NCBI RefSeq assembly: GCF_005221385.1
Contig: NZ_CP039905.1
Coordinates: forward strand, 186,001 to 250,000
Direction of reading: 5' to 3'
DNA from: Agrobacterium tumefaciens
Lineage (GTDB): Bacteria > Pseudomonadota > Alphaproteobacteria > Rhizobiales > Rhizobiaceae
Length of the DNA: 64,000 bases
The notes beneath the pieces were generated by a model that ran no database searches, was not told the DNA's origin, and saw nothing but the letters and a program-made list of their open reading frames with translations. Positions 9,011 to 17,492 of this stretch are shown here, one piece after another (positions within the stretch are counted from its first letter, which is position 1; every line of letters starts with the position of its first letter). The translations under genes were made by a program, and so were the position numbers.

Positions 9011-9670
9011 TTAGGGGCGTGCTTTATCGGCCGGCGGGCCAAGAAAGCGAGGGATGAAGCCGGGGACATCCCGCATGTACCGCTCATATTCGCCGCCATG
9101 CTCCGCAATTGCCTGCCGCTCCTCAAAACGAGCGAGGCGCCAGTACATGACGACCAGGAAAGGAAACATTCCCAGGGTCAGCAGTGTGGGCCATTGCAGG
9201 AGAAAGCCGAACAGGACGAGCACGAAGCCGGCGTACTGCGGATGACGAATCCAAGCATATGGCCCGCTCGTGGCAAGTATCCGAGTGCGCTGAGCTTCAT
9301 ACAGCACCTTCCAGGCGGCCGAGATGAGAACGAATCCCCCGCCGATGAAGACAAAGCTCGCTATGTGGAACGGTCCGAAATGTGGATTGGAGCGCCAGCC
9401 AAAAAGTTCTTCCAGAAGATGCCCGGCATCGTGCGAGAACCAATCGATGCCGGGATAGCGCGACTGCAGCCAGCCCGAGACGAGAAATATCGTCAAGGGA
9501 AACCCGTACATCTCGGCGAATAGCGCGACGATGAAGGCGCTAAAGGCCCCGAACGATCGCCAATCGCGGGTTGTCGAGGGTTTGAAGAATGAAAATGCGA
9601 AGAAAATGAAGACCGCTGAGTTGAGAATTACCAATGACCAAAGGCCGTATGCAGGAACCTCGCTATCCAT
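9011..9670 (-). CDS. Isoprenylcysteine/PEMT-like integral membrane methyltransferase family protein
   Basis: A 219-residue protein with about five hydrophobic segments. The C-terminal half has the hallmark GPYAWIRHPQYAGF followed by a charged FEERQAIAEHGGEYERYM region, as in ICMT/PEMT-like (NnrU-related) membrane methyltransferases. The substrate is unknown; such proteins recur in copper-resistance clusters. Start ATG 9670 is supported by GGAGA; the longer frame to 9736 is not. It is divergent from csoR and is followed by the GAPDH gene on the same strand with a 77-base gap. Confidence 0.8.
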   Translation of the reverse strand: MDSEVPAYGLWSLVILNSAVFIFFAFSFFKPSTTRDWRSFGAFSAFIVALFAEMYGFPLTIFLVSGWLQSRYPGIDWFSHDAGHLLEELFGWRSNPHFGPFHIASFVFIGGGFVLISAAWKVLYEAQRTRILATSGPYAWIRHPQYAGFVLVLFGFLLQWPTLLTLGMFPFLVVMYWRLARFEERQAIAEHGGEYERYMRDVPGFIPRFLGPPADKARP

Positions 9671-9759
9671 GGTGCAGTCTCCGGGGGTGATGCGTATAGA
9701 TGTGGCGTCCAGGCGATTTGCTGTTGATCCCAGCATGCGCTGCCGAGCACCGTGAATCT

Positions 9760-9773
9760 TTGATGTGGATTAA
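9760..9773. promoter_or_regulatory. FNR-like box in the csoR upstream region
   Basis: TTGAT-GTGG-ATTAA differs from the FNR consensus at one position. It lies between the divergent methyltransferase-like and csoR genes. It may be coincidental, but it resembles the boxes near 1.7-2.5 kb. Confidence 0.3.
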
Positions 9774-9903
9774 GTTCTGGCTCGGCCCCAAAGCTCCCGT
9801 CCGTGATCTCGTATGCGTGGGCACGCGCTGCTGGTGGTCAAGAGTTCGAGACAGAAGTTGCACGCCCTTCGGAACCGACCAGCGTTTCGAGAGTTCAGTA
9901 CCC

Positions 9904-9920
9904 ATACCATGTAGGGGTAT
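9904..9920. promoter_or_regulatory. CsoR-type operator overlapping the csoR ribosome site
   Basis: ATACC (9904-9908) and GGTAT (9916-9920) form a dyad around a G-tract 4 bases before the csoR start. CsoR-family operators are typically GC-tract dyads of this kind. The overlap with the ribosome site suggests autorepression. Confidence 0.5.
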
Positions 9921-9924
9921 TGGC

Positions 9925-10200
9925 ATGTGCGACAAAGACAGGAGCAGTATTCTGACCTCTCTTAACCGAATTGCCGGACAGGTCCGCGGCGTCGGTCAGA
10001 TGGTGGAGGATGAGCGCTATTGCATCGAAATCCTTCATCAGCTTCATGCAGTAAAAGCCGCTCTCTCGAAGGTCGAAACTCAAGTGCTGAAGGCCCATGC
10101 GGCTTTTTGCGTTGAAGAAGCGATCATCTCGGGCAATGCGGAGGTTCAGCGACGAAAGTTTGATGAATTGGTCGACGTTTTCGCGAAGGCCAAGCTCTAG
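9925..10200 (+). CDS. csoR: CsoR/RcnR-family metal-sensing repressor
   Basis: A 91-residue all-helical repressor of the DUF156 family, which releases its operator when Cu(I) binds. The metal triad is visible: Cys33 (RYCIEI), His58 and Cys62 (HAAFC), matching the Cys-His-Cys ligands of CsoR. The conserved NRIAGQVRGV helix is at residues 14-23. Start ATG 9925 is chosen by family length; the frame is open upstream to 9700. An operator-like dyad overlaps its ribosome site. The methyltransferase and GAPDH genes, transcribed divergently, are the nearest candidate targets. Confidence 0.9.
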   Translation: MCDKDRSSILTSLNRIAGQVRGVGQMVEDERYCIEILHQLHAVKAALSKVETQVLKAHAAFCVEEAIISGNAEVQRRKFDELVDVFAKAKL

Positions 10201-10226
10201 GCGTGCAAGCGATGTACGGGTTCGGA

Positions 10227-11044
10227 GGTGGCGTCGCCTTAACCGCCTGTTTTAGCCGACTTGATATTCGGATTGTCATGACCGAATTCCCTGCCGCCCA
10301 CTTCAGACGCCACCGCTTTCCTGCCGAGATCATCACCCATGCGGTCTGGCTGTATTTCCGATTTCCGCTCAGTTTACGCGACGTCGAAGATCTGTTGGCC
10401 GAGCGCGGCATCAACGTCTCATTCCAGACCGTCTCGGAATGGGCGGCGAAATTTGGCTTGAAGTTCGCCAATCAGCTCCGACGCCGCTCACGAGGCCAGT
10501 TTGCCGACAAGTGGCAGCTCGATGAGATGGTGGTGACGATCAAGGGAAAGAAATACTGGCTGTGGCGCGCCGTCGATGCCAACGGCTACGTTCTCGACGC
10601 CCTCTTGCAAAGCCGAAGGAACAAGGCAGCAGCCTTGCGTCTGATGCGCAAACTGCTCAAGGGTCAAGGCATCGCCCCGCGCGTGATGCTGACCGACAAG
10701 CTGCGTTCCTATTCGGCTGCGAAGGCGGATTTGATGCCGAAGGTCGAACATCGCTCGCACAAGGGATTGAACAACCAGGCTGAAAATTCCCATCTTGCTG
10801 TGCGACGACGAGAGCGGCGCATGATGCGCTTCAAGTCCGCGCGGCAATGTCAGCGTTTCGTCTCCACTCACGGCCAGATCGCCAATCTCTTCCTTCTTCA
10901 CCGCAAAGACTTGACCGCCGCAGACCATCGCCAGCTTCGCACTCACGCCATCTCGACCTGGCGGGAAATCGCTTTGTCGATTGATGCGTGAAGTTCAGGT
11001 CGAAGAGACTACCGCATCCCAAACTCGGTTAAGGCGACGCCACC
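10227..11044 (+). mobile_element. IS6-family insertion sequence
   Basis: An 818-bp element with perfect 19-bp terminal inverted repeats (10227-10245 and 11026-11044, GGTGGCGTCGCCTTAACCG) around a single DDE transposase. Size and organisation are typical of IS6. The 8 bases flanking each end are not identical, so no target duplication is seen. This fits insertion by cointegrate formation or later recombination between IS copies. Confidence 0.9.
10278..10991 (+). CDS. IS6-family transposase
   Basis: A 237-residue DDE transposase. An N-terminal HTH (SLRDVEDLLAERGINVSFQTV) is followed by the catalytic Asp in KWQLDEM, the second Asp in VMLTDKLRSY and the Glu in NNQAENSH, ending in a basic tail. 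The full length is present and no frameshift is seen, so it is probably active. Start ATG 10278 lies inside the left inverted-repeat region's downstream leader. The copper and csoR genes to the left and the RND operon to the right may have been joined by this element. Confidence 0.93.
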   Translation: MTEFPAAHFRRHRFPAEIITHAVWLYFRFPLSLRDVEDLLAERGINVSFQTVSEWAAKFGLKFANQLRRRSRGQFADKWQLDEMVVTIKGKKYWLWRAVDANGYVLDALLQSRRNKAAALRLMRKLLKGQGIAPRVMLTDKLRSYSAAKADLMPKVEHRSHKGLNNQAENSHLAVRRRERRMMRFKSARQCQRFVSTHGQIANLFLLHRKDLTAADHRQLRTHAISTWREIALSIDA

Positions 11045-11342
11045 CATTCCGATTACCCGGAAACGAGTGTGTAACGAGTTGCTCACTGGAAATCCTCACA
11101 TTGTGAAAGATTAACCGTACGACCTCTAGCCACTAGAGGCGCAAGAAAAATCTCTCAATGAAACGGATTAATTCAGCCGGAAAGCTCAAGCTGCCTTTTA
11201 GCCAACAGAGATTCAAACCTTCTACCCATCAACCAGACCTGCGGGCAGGGTCACACCGATCGTGGCCACTAACCACCGCGATGACTTCAATAGAAGACGC
11301 ACCCAAAAGTGCTGCAACCTAAAACGTCATGCCATCCTACGG

Positions 11343-11798
11343 TTAGATCTTAGGCCTCACCGCTTGGTAGAGGGTACCAATGCCGTCCCTTCCAACGGAC
11401 ATGACGTCATATGAAGCGCTAGGGCTGTCTCCCATGCCCAATGACCCCACAGGCATGCCCGGCACGGCGAGGCCCGCAAGATCGGGCCTCTCCGCGAGCA
11501 GTCTCGTCACCGCCTCTAGCGGCACATGACCCTCCAGGTAGTAGCCTGCGACCACGGCCGTGTGGCAGCCACGGAGGTCGGTCGGGACATTGAAACGGTC
11601 CTTCACGACCTCGATGTCGACTACCTCTTCGGCCTTCACCACAAACCCAGCATTTGTCATTGCCGCAGCCCACGCGTAACAACAGCCGCAGTTGGGGTCC
11701 TTATACACGATCATGCCTTCACCTGCCGCCAGCGCCGTTCCAGTGACGGGCAACGCTGCGACAGCGACCAGGGTGCAAAGGAATTTTCTTCGATTCAT
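11343..11798 (-). CDS. DUF411 periplasmic metal-binding protein
   Basis: A 151-residue protein with an Arg-Arg-containing signal (NRRKFLCTLVAVAALP), compatible with export. The DUF411 core has YKDPNCGCCYAWAAAM (CGCC metal motif), a conserved DLRGCHTAVV and GYYLEGHVP. The family is found with copper and silver efflux systems. AGGAG precedes ATG 11798. It is the last gene of the RND operon, 14 bases downstream of cusA. Confidence 0.88.
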   Translation of the reverse strand: MNRRKFLCTLVAVAALPVTGTALAAGEGMIVYKDPNCGCCYAWAAAMTNAGFVVKAEEVVDIEVVKDRFNVPTDLRGCHTAVVAGYYLEGHVPLEAVTRLLAERPDLAGLAVPGMPVGSLGMGDSPSASYDVMSVGRDGIGTLYQAVRPKI

Positions 11799-11812
11799 CG
11801 TCGTTCTCCTTC

Positions 11813-14800
11813 TCAAAAAGCTTCTGCCGTTACGGAAGCCGGAAACTGGCTCACCTCGCGTGCTCGCTTCAACCCGTAGCCCTTGACCAAGCCGTAGACG
11901 GCGGGAATCACGATCAACGTCAGCAACGTCGATGATACCATGCCGCCGATCATCGGCACGGCGATCCGCTGCATGATTTCCGACCCCGCTCCCGTGCTCC
12001 AGAGGATAGGCACGAGACCCGCCATGATCGCCACGACGGTCATCATCTTCGGTCTAACACGCTCGACCGCCCCGATCATGATCGCCCTGTCGAGGTCTTC
12101 CTTTTCGAATGCCCTGCCCTCGGCCTTGGATTTGGCCTTCTCGTCCCTGAGCGCGTGGTCGAGATAGATCAGCATGATCACACCGGTTTCGGCCGCCACG
12201 CCTGCAAGCGCGATGAACCCGACCGCGACGGCGACGGAAGCGTTGAAGCCCAGCCACCACATCATCCAGATGCCGCCGACCAAAGCGAACGGCAGAGACA
12301 GCATGACGATCAGTGTTTCGGTCAATGCCTTAAAGTTCAGGTAGAGCAACAGGAAGATCAGCGCCAGCGTCAGCGGGACGACGATCATTAGCCGGTCCTT
12401 TGCCCGTTCCAGATATTCGAATTGCCCGCTCCATGCGACGGAATAGCCCGTGGGCATCTCGACGCTCGCCGCGACGGCTTCTTGGGCTTCGGCAACGTAG
12501 CCCCCAAGGTCGCGGTTGGCGATGTCTACGAAGATATAGACGGCGAGCTGGCCGTTCTCCGTCCTTATGGTCGTGGCACCGCGCGTGAGCTTGACTTCGG
12601 CGACCTCGCCCAACGGAACCGTGCCGCCACCGGGCAATGATACCTGGACGTCCCTCGCGATGGACTGGGGATCGCTTCGGAAAGCCCTTGGGTAACGGAT
12701 GGCGACGCCGTACCGCTCTCTGCCCTCCACCGTCGAGGTCACGACCTCGGACCCCAGGGCCATTCCGATGACATCCTGGACATCGTCGATCGAAAGCCCA
12801 TAGCGCCCGAGCGCCATGCGATCAGGGATGATATCGAGATAGTATCCACCGATGACGCGCTCGGCGTAGGCACTCGACGTTCCCGGCACCGCCTTGAGAA
12901 CGGTCTCTATATCGCGAGCGACCTTCTCCATCTCGTTCAGGTTGGTCCCGTAGACCTTGACGCCGACGGGCGTGCGTATTCCGGTCGAAAGCATGTCGAT
13001 GCGGGCGCGGATGGGCATCGTCCAGGCGTTGGAGACACCGGGAAACTGAAGTGCCGCGTCCATCTCCTGTTTCAGACTGTCAGACGTGACGCCCGGCCGC
13101 CATTCGGACTTGGGTTTCAGGGTGATGATGGTCTCAAACATTTCCGTCGGAGCCGGATCGGTTGCCGTCAACGCCCTACCCGCCTTGCCGAACACCGACT
13201 CGACCTCGGGGAAAGATTTGATGATGCGATCCTGCGTTTGCATGAGCTCCGCCGCTTTTGTCACCGAGAGGCCGGGTAGCGTTGTCGGCATGTACATCAG
13301 CGTGCCCTCGTCGAGATCAGGCATGAACTCACTCCCGATATGCTGCACGGGCCAGACGGTCACCCCGAGGATCACGATGGCTACCAGGATTGTCAGGCTC
13401 TTGGCCTTAAGGACGCCCGCGATGACCGGACGGTATATCCAGATCAGCAGTCTGTTCAGCGGATTCTTGTGTTCTGGGACAATGCGGCCGCGGACGAACA
13501 GGATCATCAGTGCCGGAACAAGTGTGATGGACAGCAGCGCTGCCGCCGCCATCGCGAAGGTCTTGGTGAAGGCGAGCGGTCCGAACAGGCGGCCCTCTTG
13601 CGATTCAAGCGTAAAAATCGGCAGGAACGACACCGTGATGATCAGCAGGCTGAAGAAAAGCGCCGGGCCGACCTCGCTTGCCGCCTCGATCAGCACTTCG
13701 GCTCGAGGCTTGTCAGGAGGCGCGCGTTCCAGATGCTTGTGGGCGTTCTCGATCATGACGATGGCCGCGTCGATCATCGCACCGATAGCGATAGCTATCC
13801 CGCCGAGGCTCATGATGTTCGCTCCCAGACCTAGCGCCCGCATGGCCATGAAGGCGATGAGAATGCCGATCGGCAGCATGATGATGGCCACGAGCGCGCT
13901 TCGGATATGCAAAAGGAAGGCGATAGTCACCAGTGCAACCACGATCGATTCCTCGATCAACGTGACTTTCAAGGTCTCGATTGCCGCTTCGATGAGTTTC
14001 GAACGATCATAGACGGGCAGGATTTCGGTACCAGCCGGAAGACTGCTCTGCACCGCCGCCAAGCTTTCCTTCGCATTTTCGATGACGGTCAGCGCATTCG
14101 CGCCGTCGCGCTGGAGGACGATTCCGCTCGCGACTTCGCCGTCTCCGTTCAGCTCTGTGATCCCGCGCCGCTCGTCCGGGACCAATTCCACTCTCGCAAC
14201 GTCGGACAGACGCAGCGGAACGCCCGCACTGGTGTTCAGGACAATGCTCTCGATGTCCCTGATGCCCTGCAGGTAGCCCTTGCCACGCACCATGAACTCA
14301 AATTCGGAAAGTTCGATCGTGCGCCCGCCGACATCGCGGTTGCTGGAGCGCACGGCATCGGCGATATCCGAAAGCGAGACATTCTGGGCCCTTAGCCGGG
14401 CTGGATCAACGACGATGGAATATTGCTTGACGAAGCCGCCGACGCTGGCCACCTCCGCCACTCCCTCGGACTTGGAGACGGCGAAGCGTACTACCCAGTC
14501 CTGAAGTGAACGCAGCTCCGCGAGCGACAGCTCCTTGGCGACCAAGGCATACTGGTAGACCCAGCCCACGCCCGTGGCATCCGGGCCGAGACTTGGCGAC
14601 ACGCCGTCAGGCAGCCGGTTTGCGGCCGCGTTCAAGTATTCGAGCACGCGGCTGCGCGCCCAGTAGGGATCGGTTCCGTCCTCGAAGATCACATAGACGA
14701 AAGACACGCCGAAGAACGAGAACCCCCGCACGACCTTCGATTTGGGCACTGTCAGCATCGAGGTCGTCAACGGATACGTAACCTGGTCCTCGACGACCTG

Positions 14801-14974
14801 CGGAGCCTGGCCCGGATAGTCAGTGAAGACGATGACCTGTACGTCGGAGAGATCGGGAATGGCGTCCAGCGGAAGCGTGCGCAGCGCATAGACACCACCC
14901 GCGATGGACAGCGCCGCGCCGACGAAAATGAGGACAATGTTGCGGGCCGACCAGGCGATGACGTTGGCAATCAT
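11813..14974 (-). CDS. cusA: Heavy-metal efflux RND transporter CusA/CzcA
   Basis: A 1,053-residue inner-membrane RND pump, of normal length for the HME subfamily. It starts MIANVIAWSARN, has the large periplasmic loops and twelve membrane helices, and contains the TM4 motif GAMIDAAIVMIENAHKHLE typical of HME-RND transporters. With CusB it would move Cu(I)/Ag(I), or possibly divalent ions, out of the periplasm by proton antiport. Substrate cannot be fixed from sequence alone; the Met-rich and copper-type neighbours favour Cu(I). Its start overlaps the cusB stop by 4 bases (ATGA), so the two are translationally coupled. Confidence 0.95.
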   Translation of the reverse strand: MIANVIAWSARNIVLIFVGAALSIAGGVYALRTLPLDAIPDLSDVQVIVFTDYPGQAPQVVEDQVTYPLTTSMLTVPKSKVVRGFSFFGVSFVYVIFEDGTDPYWARSRVLEYLNAAANRLPDGVSPSLGPDATGVGWVYQYALVAKELSLAELRSLQDWVVRFAVSKSEGVAEVASVGGFVKQYSIVVDPARLRAQNVSLSDIADAVRSSNRDVGGRTIELSEFEFMVRGKGYLQGIRDIESIVLNTSAGVPLRLSDVARVELVPDERRGITELNGDGEVASGIVLQRDGANALTVIENAKESLAAVQSSLPAGTEILPVYDRSKLIEAAIETLKVTLIEESIVVALVTIAFLLHIRSALVAIIMLPIGILIAFMAMRALGLGANIMSLGGIAIAIGAMIDAAIVMIENAHKHLERAPPDKPRAEVLIEAASEVGPALFFSLLIITVSFLPIFTLESQEGRLFGPLAFTKTFAMAAAALLSITLVPALMILFVRGRIVPEHKNPLNRLLIWIYRPVIAGVLKAKSLTILVAIVILGVTVWPVQHIGSEFMPDLDEGTLMYMPTTLPGLSVTKAAELMQTQDRIIKSFPEVESVFGKAGRALTATDPAPTEMFETIITLKPKSEWRPGVTSDSLKQEMDAALQFPGVSNAWTMPIRARIDMLSTGIRTPVGVKVYGTNLNEMEKVARDIETVLKAVPGTSSAYAERVIGGYYLDIIPDRMALGRYGLSIDDVQDVIGMALGSEVVTSTVEGRERYGVAIRYPRAFRSDPQSIARDVQVSLPGGGTVPLGEVAEVKLTRGATTIRTENGQLAVYIFVDIANRDLGGYVAEAQEAVAASVEMPTGYSVAWSGQFEYLERAKDRLMIVVPLTLALIFLLLYLNFKALTETLIVMLSLPFALVGGIWMMWWLGFNASVAVAVGFIALAGVAAETGVIMLIYLDHALRDEKAKSKAEGRAFEKEDLDRAIMIGAVERVRPKMMTVVAIMAGLVPILWSTGAGSEIMQRIAVPMIGGMVSSTLLTLIVIPAVYGLVKGYGLKRAREVSQFPASVTAEAF

Positions 14975-16401
14975 GGCTTCGCCTCGTCGTCAACGGTCAG
15001 GGCGCTGAGCGCGGCGTTCAGGTTGCTTTCCGCATCGAGAAGGAAGTTGGCGGACACAACCACGCGGTCACCCGAGACGACACCCTTGGTTATCTGCGTC
15101 ACGTCTTCACCTCGAACACCGAGAGCGACATCGACAGGCTCGAACCTGCCCTCGCCCTTGTCGAGGAAGACGATCTGGCGATCGCCCGTGTCGATGACTG
15201 AACTGTTGGGGACCGCAACGACCGGGTTTCCCGCTCCCGCTTCAATCTCCACCTCCGCATACATGTTGGCCATCAGCTGCCCCTCGGGATTAGGAAGCTC
15301 AATCCGGATCTTTGTCGTGCGGGTCTGCATCTGCACCTCGGGATAGATGAGGTCGACCGTTCCCCGGAAGATCGTGCCGGATACGTTTCGGACGCTGACG
15401 GAAACGTTGGCACCCATACGAACGGAGCCCAGTTCGTATTCGGGGACGTCGGCGATCACCCAGACCTTCGATACGTCAGCGATGCGGAAGAGAATGTCTC
15501 CAGCCTCGGCCATCATGCCGCTGACCGCCATGCGCTCCAACACGACGCCGTCCCTTGGCGAGGTGTAGGCAATGCTTTGTGGGACCTTTCGCTCAGTCGC
15601 AATGCTGGCGATCGTCGCCGAGGGCACCCCAAGGTTCTTCAGGCGGAGCGCAGAGCCAGATTCCGGCCCGGGCTTGCCGCCATTGCGCATCTCCGTCGCA
15701 TATTCGGCCCCGGCGGTGGCGATCTCCTTCGAATAGAAGTGAAAGAGATTCTCGCCCTTTGTGATCCTGTCTCCTGTCGTGACGTCCGCGACGTCTTCGA
15801 CAAAGGCGTCGGCCCGCATGGAAACGATGCTGACCATGCGCTCGTCGAGTGCGACGGTTCCGGGTACTCGGATTTTCCGGCTGACGTTCATCCTTTCAGC
15901 GAGCGCGGTCTTCACCCCCGTCCGCTGGAGTTTGCCCAGCGTCACTTTGACGGTGGAACTGTCGCTGACTTCGCCGTCATAGACAGGGAGATAGTCCATC
16001 CCCATCGAATCCTTCTTCGGCACCTTGGACGTGTCGGGAAGGCCCATGGGGTTGCGGTAGTACAGGACCTTCCGTTCCGGTGTGACTGATGACGTGTCGG
16101 CCGCAGGCAGGACCGCCCCGCTCGCGCCGAGGCTGATGTCCTCGCTTGCCCGGACAGGTGTGAATGGCCGCCCGTCATCCGTGTTCGTCGGTTTGGCAGA
16201 GTATTCGGCCATACCGTCCGGGTGACGGTAGTAGATCACCGCTCCCGTTCCTTCGTGTCGCGGTTCAGCCTCGGTGGCCATCCCGGTGCCTTCAACGTAT
16301 CGCCGCAGGTACGCACCGACATCGTTCTTTCCCGCCCAATAGCCTCCCCCGCCGACGATCGCGGCGAGGGAGAGCGTGACAATGATGCGCGAGGTGCTCA
16401 C
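14971..16401 (-). CDS. cusB: RND periplasmic adaptor CusB with heavy-metal-binding domains
   Basis: A 476-residue membrane-fusion protein with an N-terminal membrane anchor (residues 6-24). A canonical HMBD is seen around residues 113-140 (YYRNPMGLPDTSK, then DSMGMDYLPVY), and a degenerate earlier copy around residues 55-82 begins YYRHPDGM. The barrel-sandwich hybrid and beta-barrel domains follow. The adaptor links CusA to an outer-membrane channel and passes metal to the pump. It overlaps both neighbours by 4 bases. No CusC-type outer-membrane factor is encoded in this operon, so one must be borrowed from elsewhere. Confidence 0.93.
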   Translation of the reverse strand: MSTSRIIVTLSLAAIVGGGGYWAGKNDVGAYLRRYVEGTGMATEAEPRHEGTGAVIYYRHPDGMAEYSAKPTNTDDGRPFTPVRASEDISLGASGAVLPAADTSSVTPERKVLYYRNPMGLPDTSKVPKKDSMGMDYLPVYDGEVSDSSTVKVTLGKLQRTGVKTALAERMNVSRKIRVPGTVALDERMVSIVSMRADAFVEDVADVTTGDRITKGENLFHFYSKEIATAGAEYATEMRNGGKPGPESGSALRLKNLGVPSATIASIATERKVPQSIAYTSPRDGVVLERMAVSGMMAEAGDILFRIADVSKVWVIADVPEYELGSVRMGANVSVSVRNVSGTIFRGTVDLIYPEVQMQTRTTKIRIELPNPEGQLMANMYAEVEIEAGAGNPVVAVPNSSVIDTGDRQIVFLDKGEGRFEPVDVALGVRGEDVTQITKGVVSGDRVVVSANFLLDAESNLNAALSALTVDDEAKP

Positions 16402-16802
16402 GGGACAGCCTTGAAGACGACTTCGCCTTTGACCGTCTCAGGCTCGCCCTGAACCTTGGCGGCGACCTGGAACCGCCATCCGCCTTCCATGGAAAGGTTT
16501 GTCGTGAAGGCGTAGACGCCCGGCTCGGTGGAGGGTGAGGGTTCCACGGTGGTGGTCATCATCTCCATGCCGTCGGGAGCCATGTCCATCCGCGTTGTGA
16601 AGATGACGGCGTCGGGGACTGCCTTGCCCGTCCGCTTGTCGATCAGCCGTACCGACACGGTCGAGCCTCGTCCCTGTTTGATGTCCGTGTTCACGGCTTG
16701 GAATTCGTAGTCCTGCGCTCCGGCGAAGGAAGCGGTGGCGGTGCTGAACAGCATCGCGCCAGCGAGGAGCGCGGTCCTCGCGTTGAAGGTGGTATTTTCC
16801 AT
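16398..16802 (-). CDS. FixH/YtkA-like periplasmic protein
   Basis: A 134-residue protein with a cleavable signal peptide (hydrophobic residues 11-25, site near SFA-GA) and a single Ig-like beta domain of the FixH/YtkA type, ending PGVYAFTTNLSMEGGWRFQV. A Met-rich loop (RMDMAPDGMEMM) could touch Cu(I), which is inferred. It is the first gene of the tight operon FixH-like, CusB, CusA, DUF411, and overlaps cusB by 4 bases. Comparable proteins recur directly upstream of CusB genes. Confidence 0.78.
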   Translation of the reverse strand: MENTTFNARTALLAGAMLFSTATASFAGAQDYEFQAVNTDIKQGRGSTVSVRLIDKRTGKAVPDAVIFTTRMDMAPDGMEMMTTTVEPSPSTEPGVYAFTTNLSMEGGWRFQVAAKVQGEPETVKGEVVFKAVP

Positions 16803-16925
16803 GATTCAATGTCTCATCCGGACGGGTCCGTGACCGCGTCCTCAGTCAAAATGGATCGCCGTCGGTACCGCACGGACGCAAGACCTGCGACCGCGCCGAT
16901 CGACGACGTGTTCACTGACGTGGGA

Positions 16926-17288
16926 TCAGACTCGCGGAGGACGTACTGGCGGATCGACCAGTGAGGAGGCAAGCTCCGCATGAAGGGCAATGAGGAACCG
17001 ATGGGCGACCCAACCGAGATTCAACGACCAGGAATGCGGGTTAGCCACCTGGCCGACGATCACCGTCGTACACACCAAGGCCAGAGGACATGACTTGCCG
17101 CTGCAGTCGGGCTTGGCCGGCATTTCGTCAGGGCAACACGGCATGTCGCCTGACATCTCCATGCCGGACATGCCGTGCATCGCGGGTCCGGAGGCCGCCA
17201 TTACGCTGTCCGCCGCCCCGATGCTCAAGGGACCGACCACAATCCCCAGCAGGGCGGTCACGAACAGCAGTCGATGGATGACCTTCAT
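16926..17288 (-). CDS. Exported Met/Cys-rich protein (DUF2946-like)
   Basis: A 120-residue protein with a signal peptide (residues 8-30), a Met/His cluster MHGMSGMEMSGDMPCC and a Cys-rich stretch (CCPDEMPAKPDCSGKSC), ending with the Pro-rich tail DPPVRPPRV. The composition suggests periplasmic Cu(I) binding. Start ATG 17288 is preceded by GTGAGG; the longer frame lacks support. It lies 123 bases upstream of the FixH-like gene on the same strand and may lead the operon. It shares its tail type with the protein at 1284-1664. Confidence 0.65.
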   Translation of the reverse strand: MKVIHRLLFVTALLGIVVGPLSIGAADSVMAASGPAMHGMSGMEMSGDMPCCPDEMPAKPDCSGKSCPLALVCTTVIVGQVANPHSWSLNLGWVAHRFLIALHAELASSLVDPPVRPPRV

Positions 17289-17492
17289 GAACCTCACCCG
17301 CATAGTCTGGCACGAAGACATCGGGGTTGGAAGAGGTCTCACGGAAAAGTGCGTTATCGACAGCGACGCACTTCGCGCCTGCTCCGGTTACGTGTCGATC
17401 TGCAGCCATGTAAGTTCACGAGACAGTCGGGATTCGGCAGGTTGCAACTTTCTCGCCTGGTTTGGATTTCACAGCTGTTATGGAGGATTGTC

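Noticed and set aside
13086..14012. 308-codon plus-strand frame opposite cusA
   Set aside because: It is a shadow of the RND gene: composition rich in Ser/Met/Arg, no ribosome site and no family resemblance.
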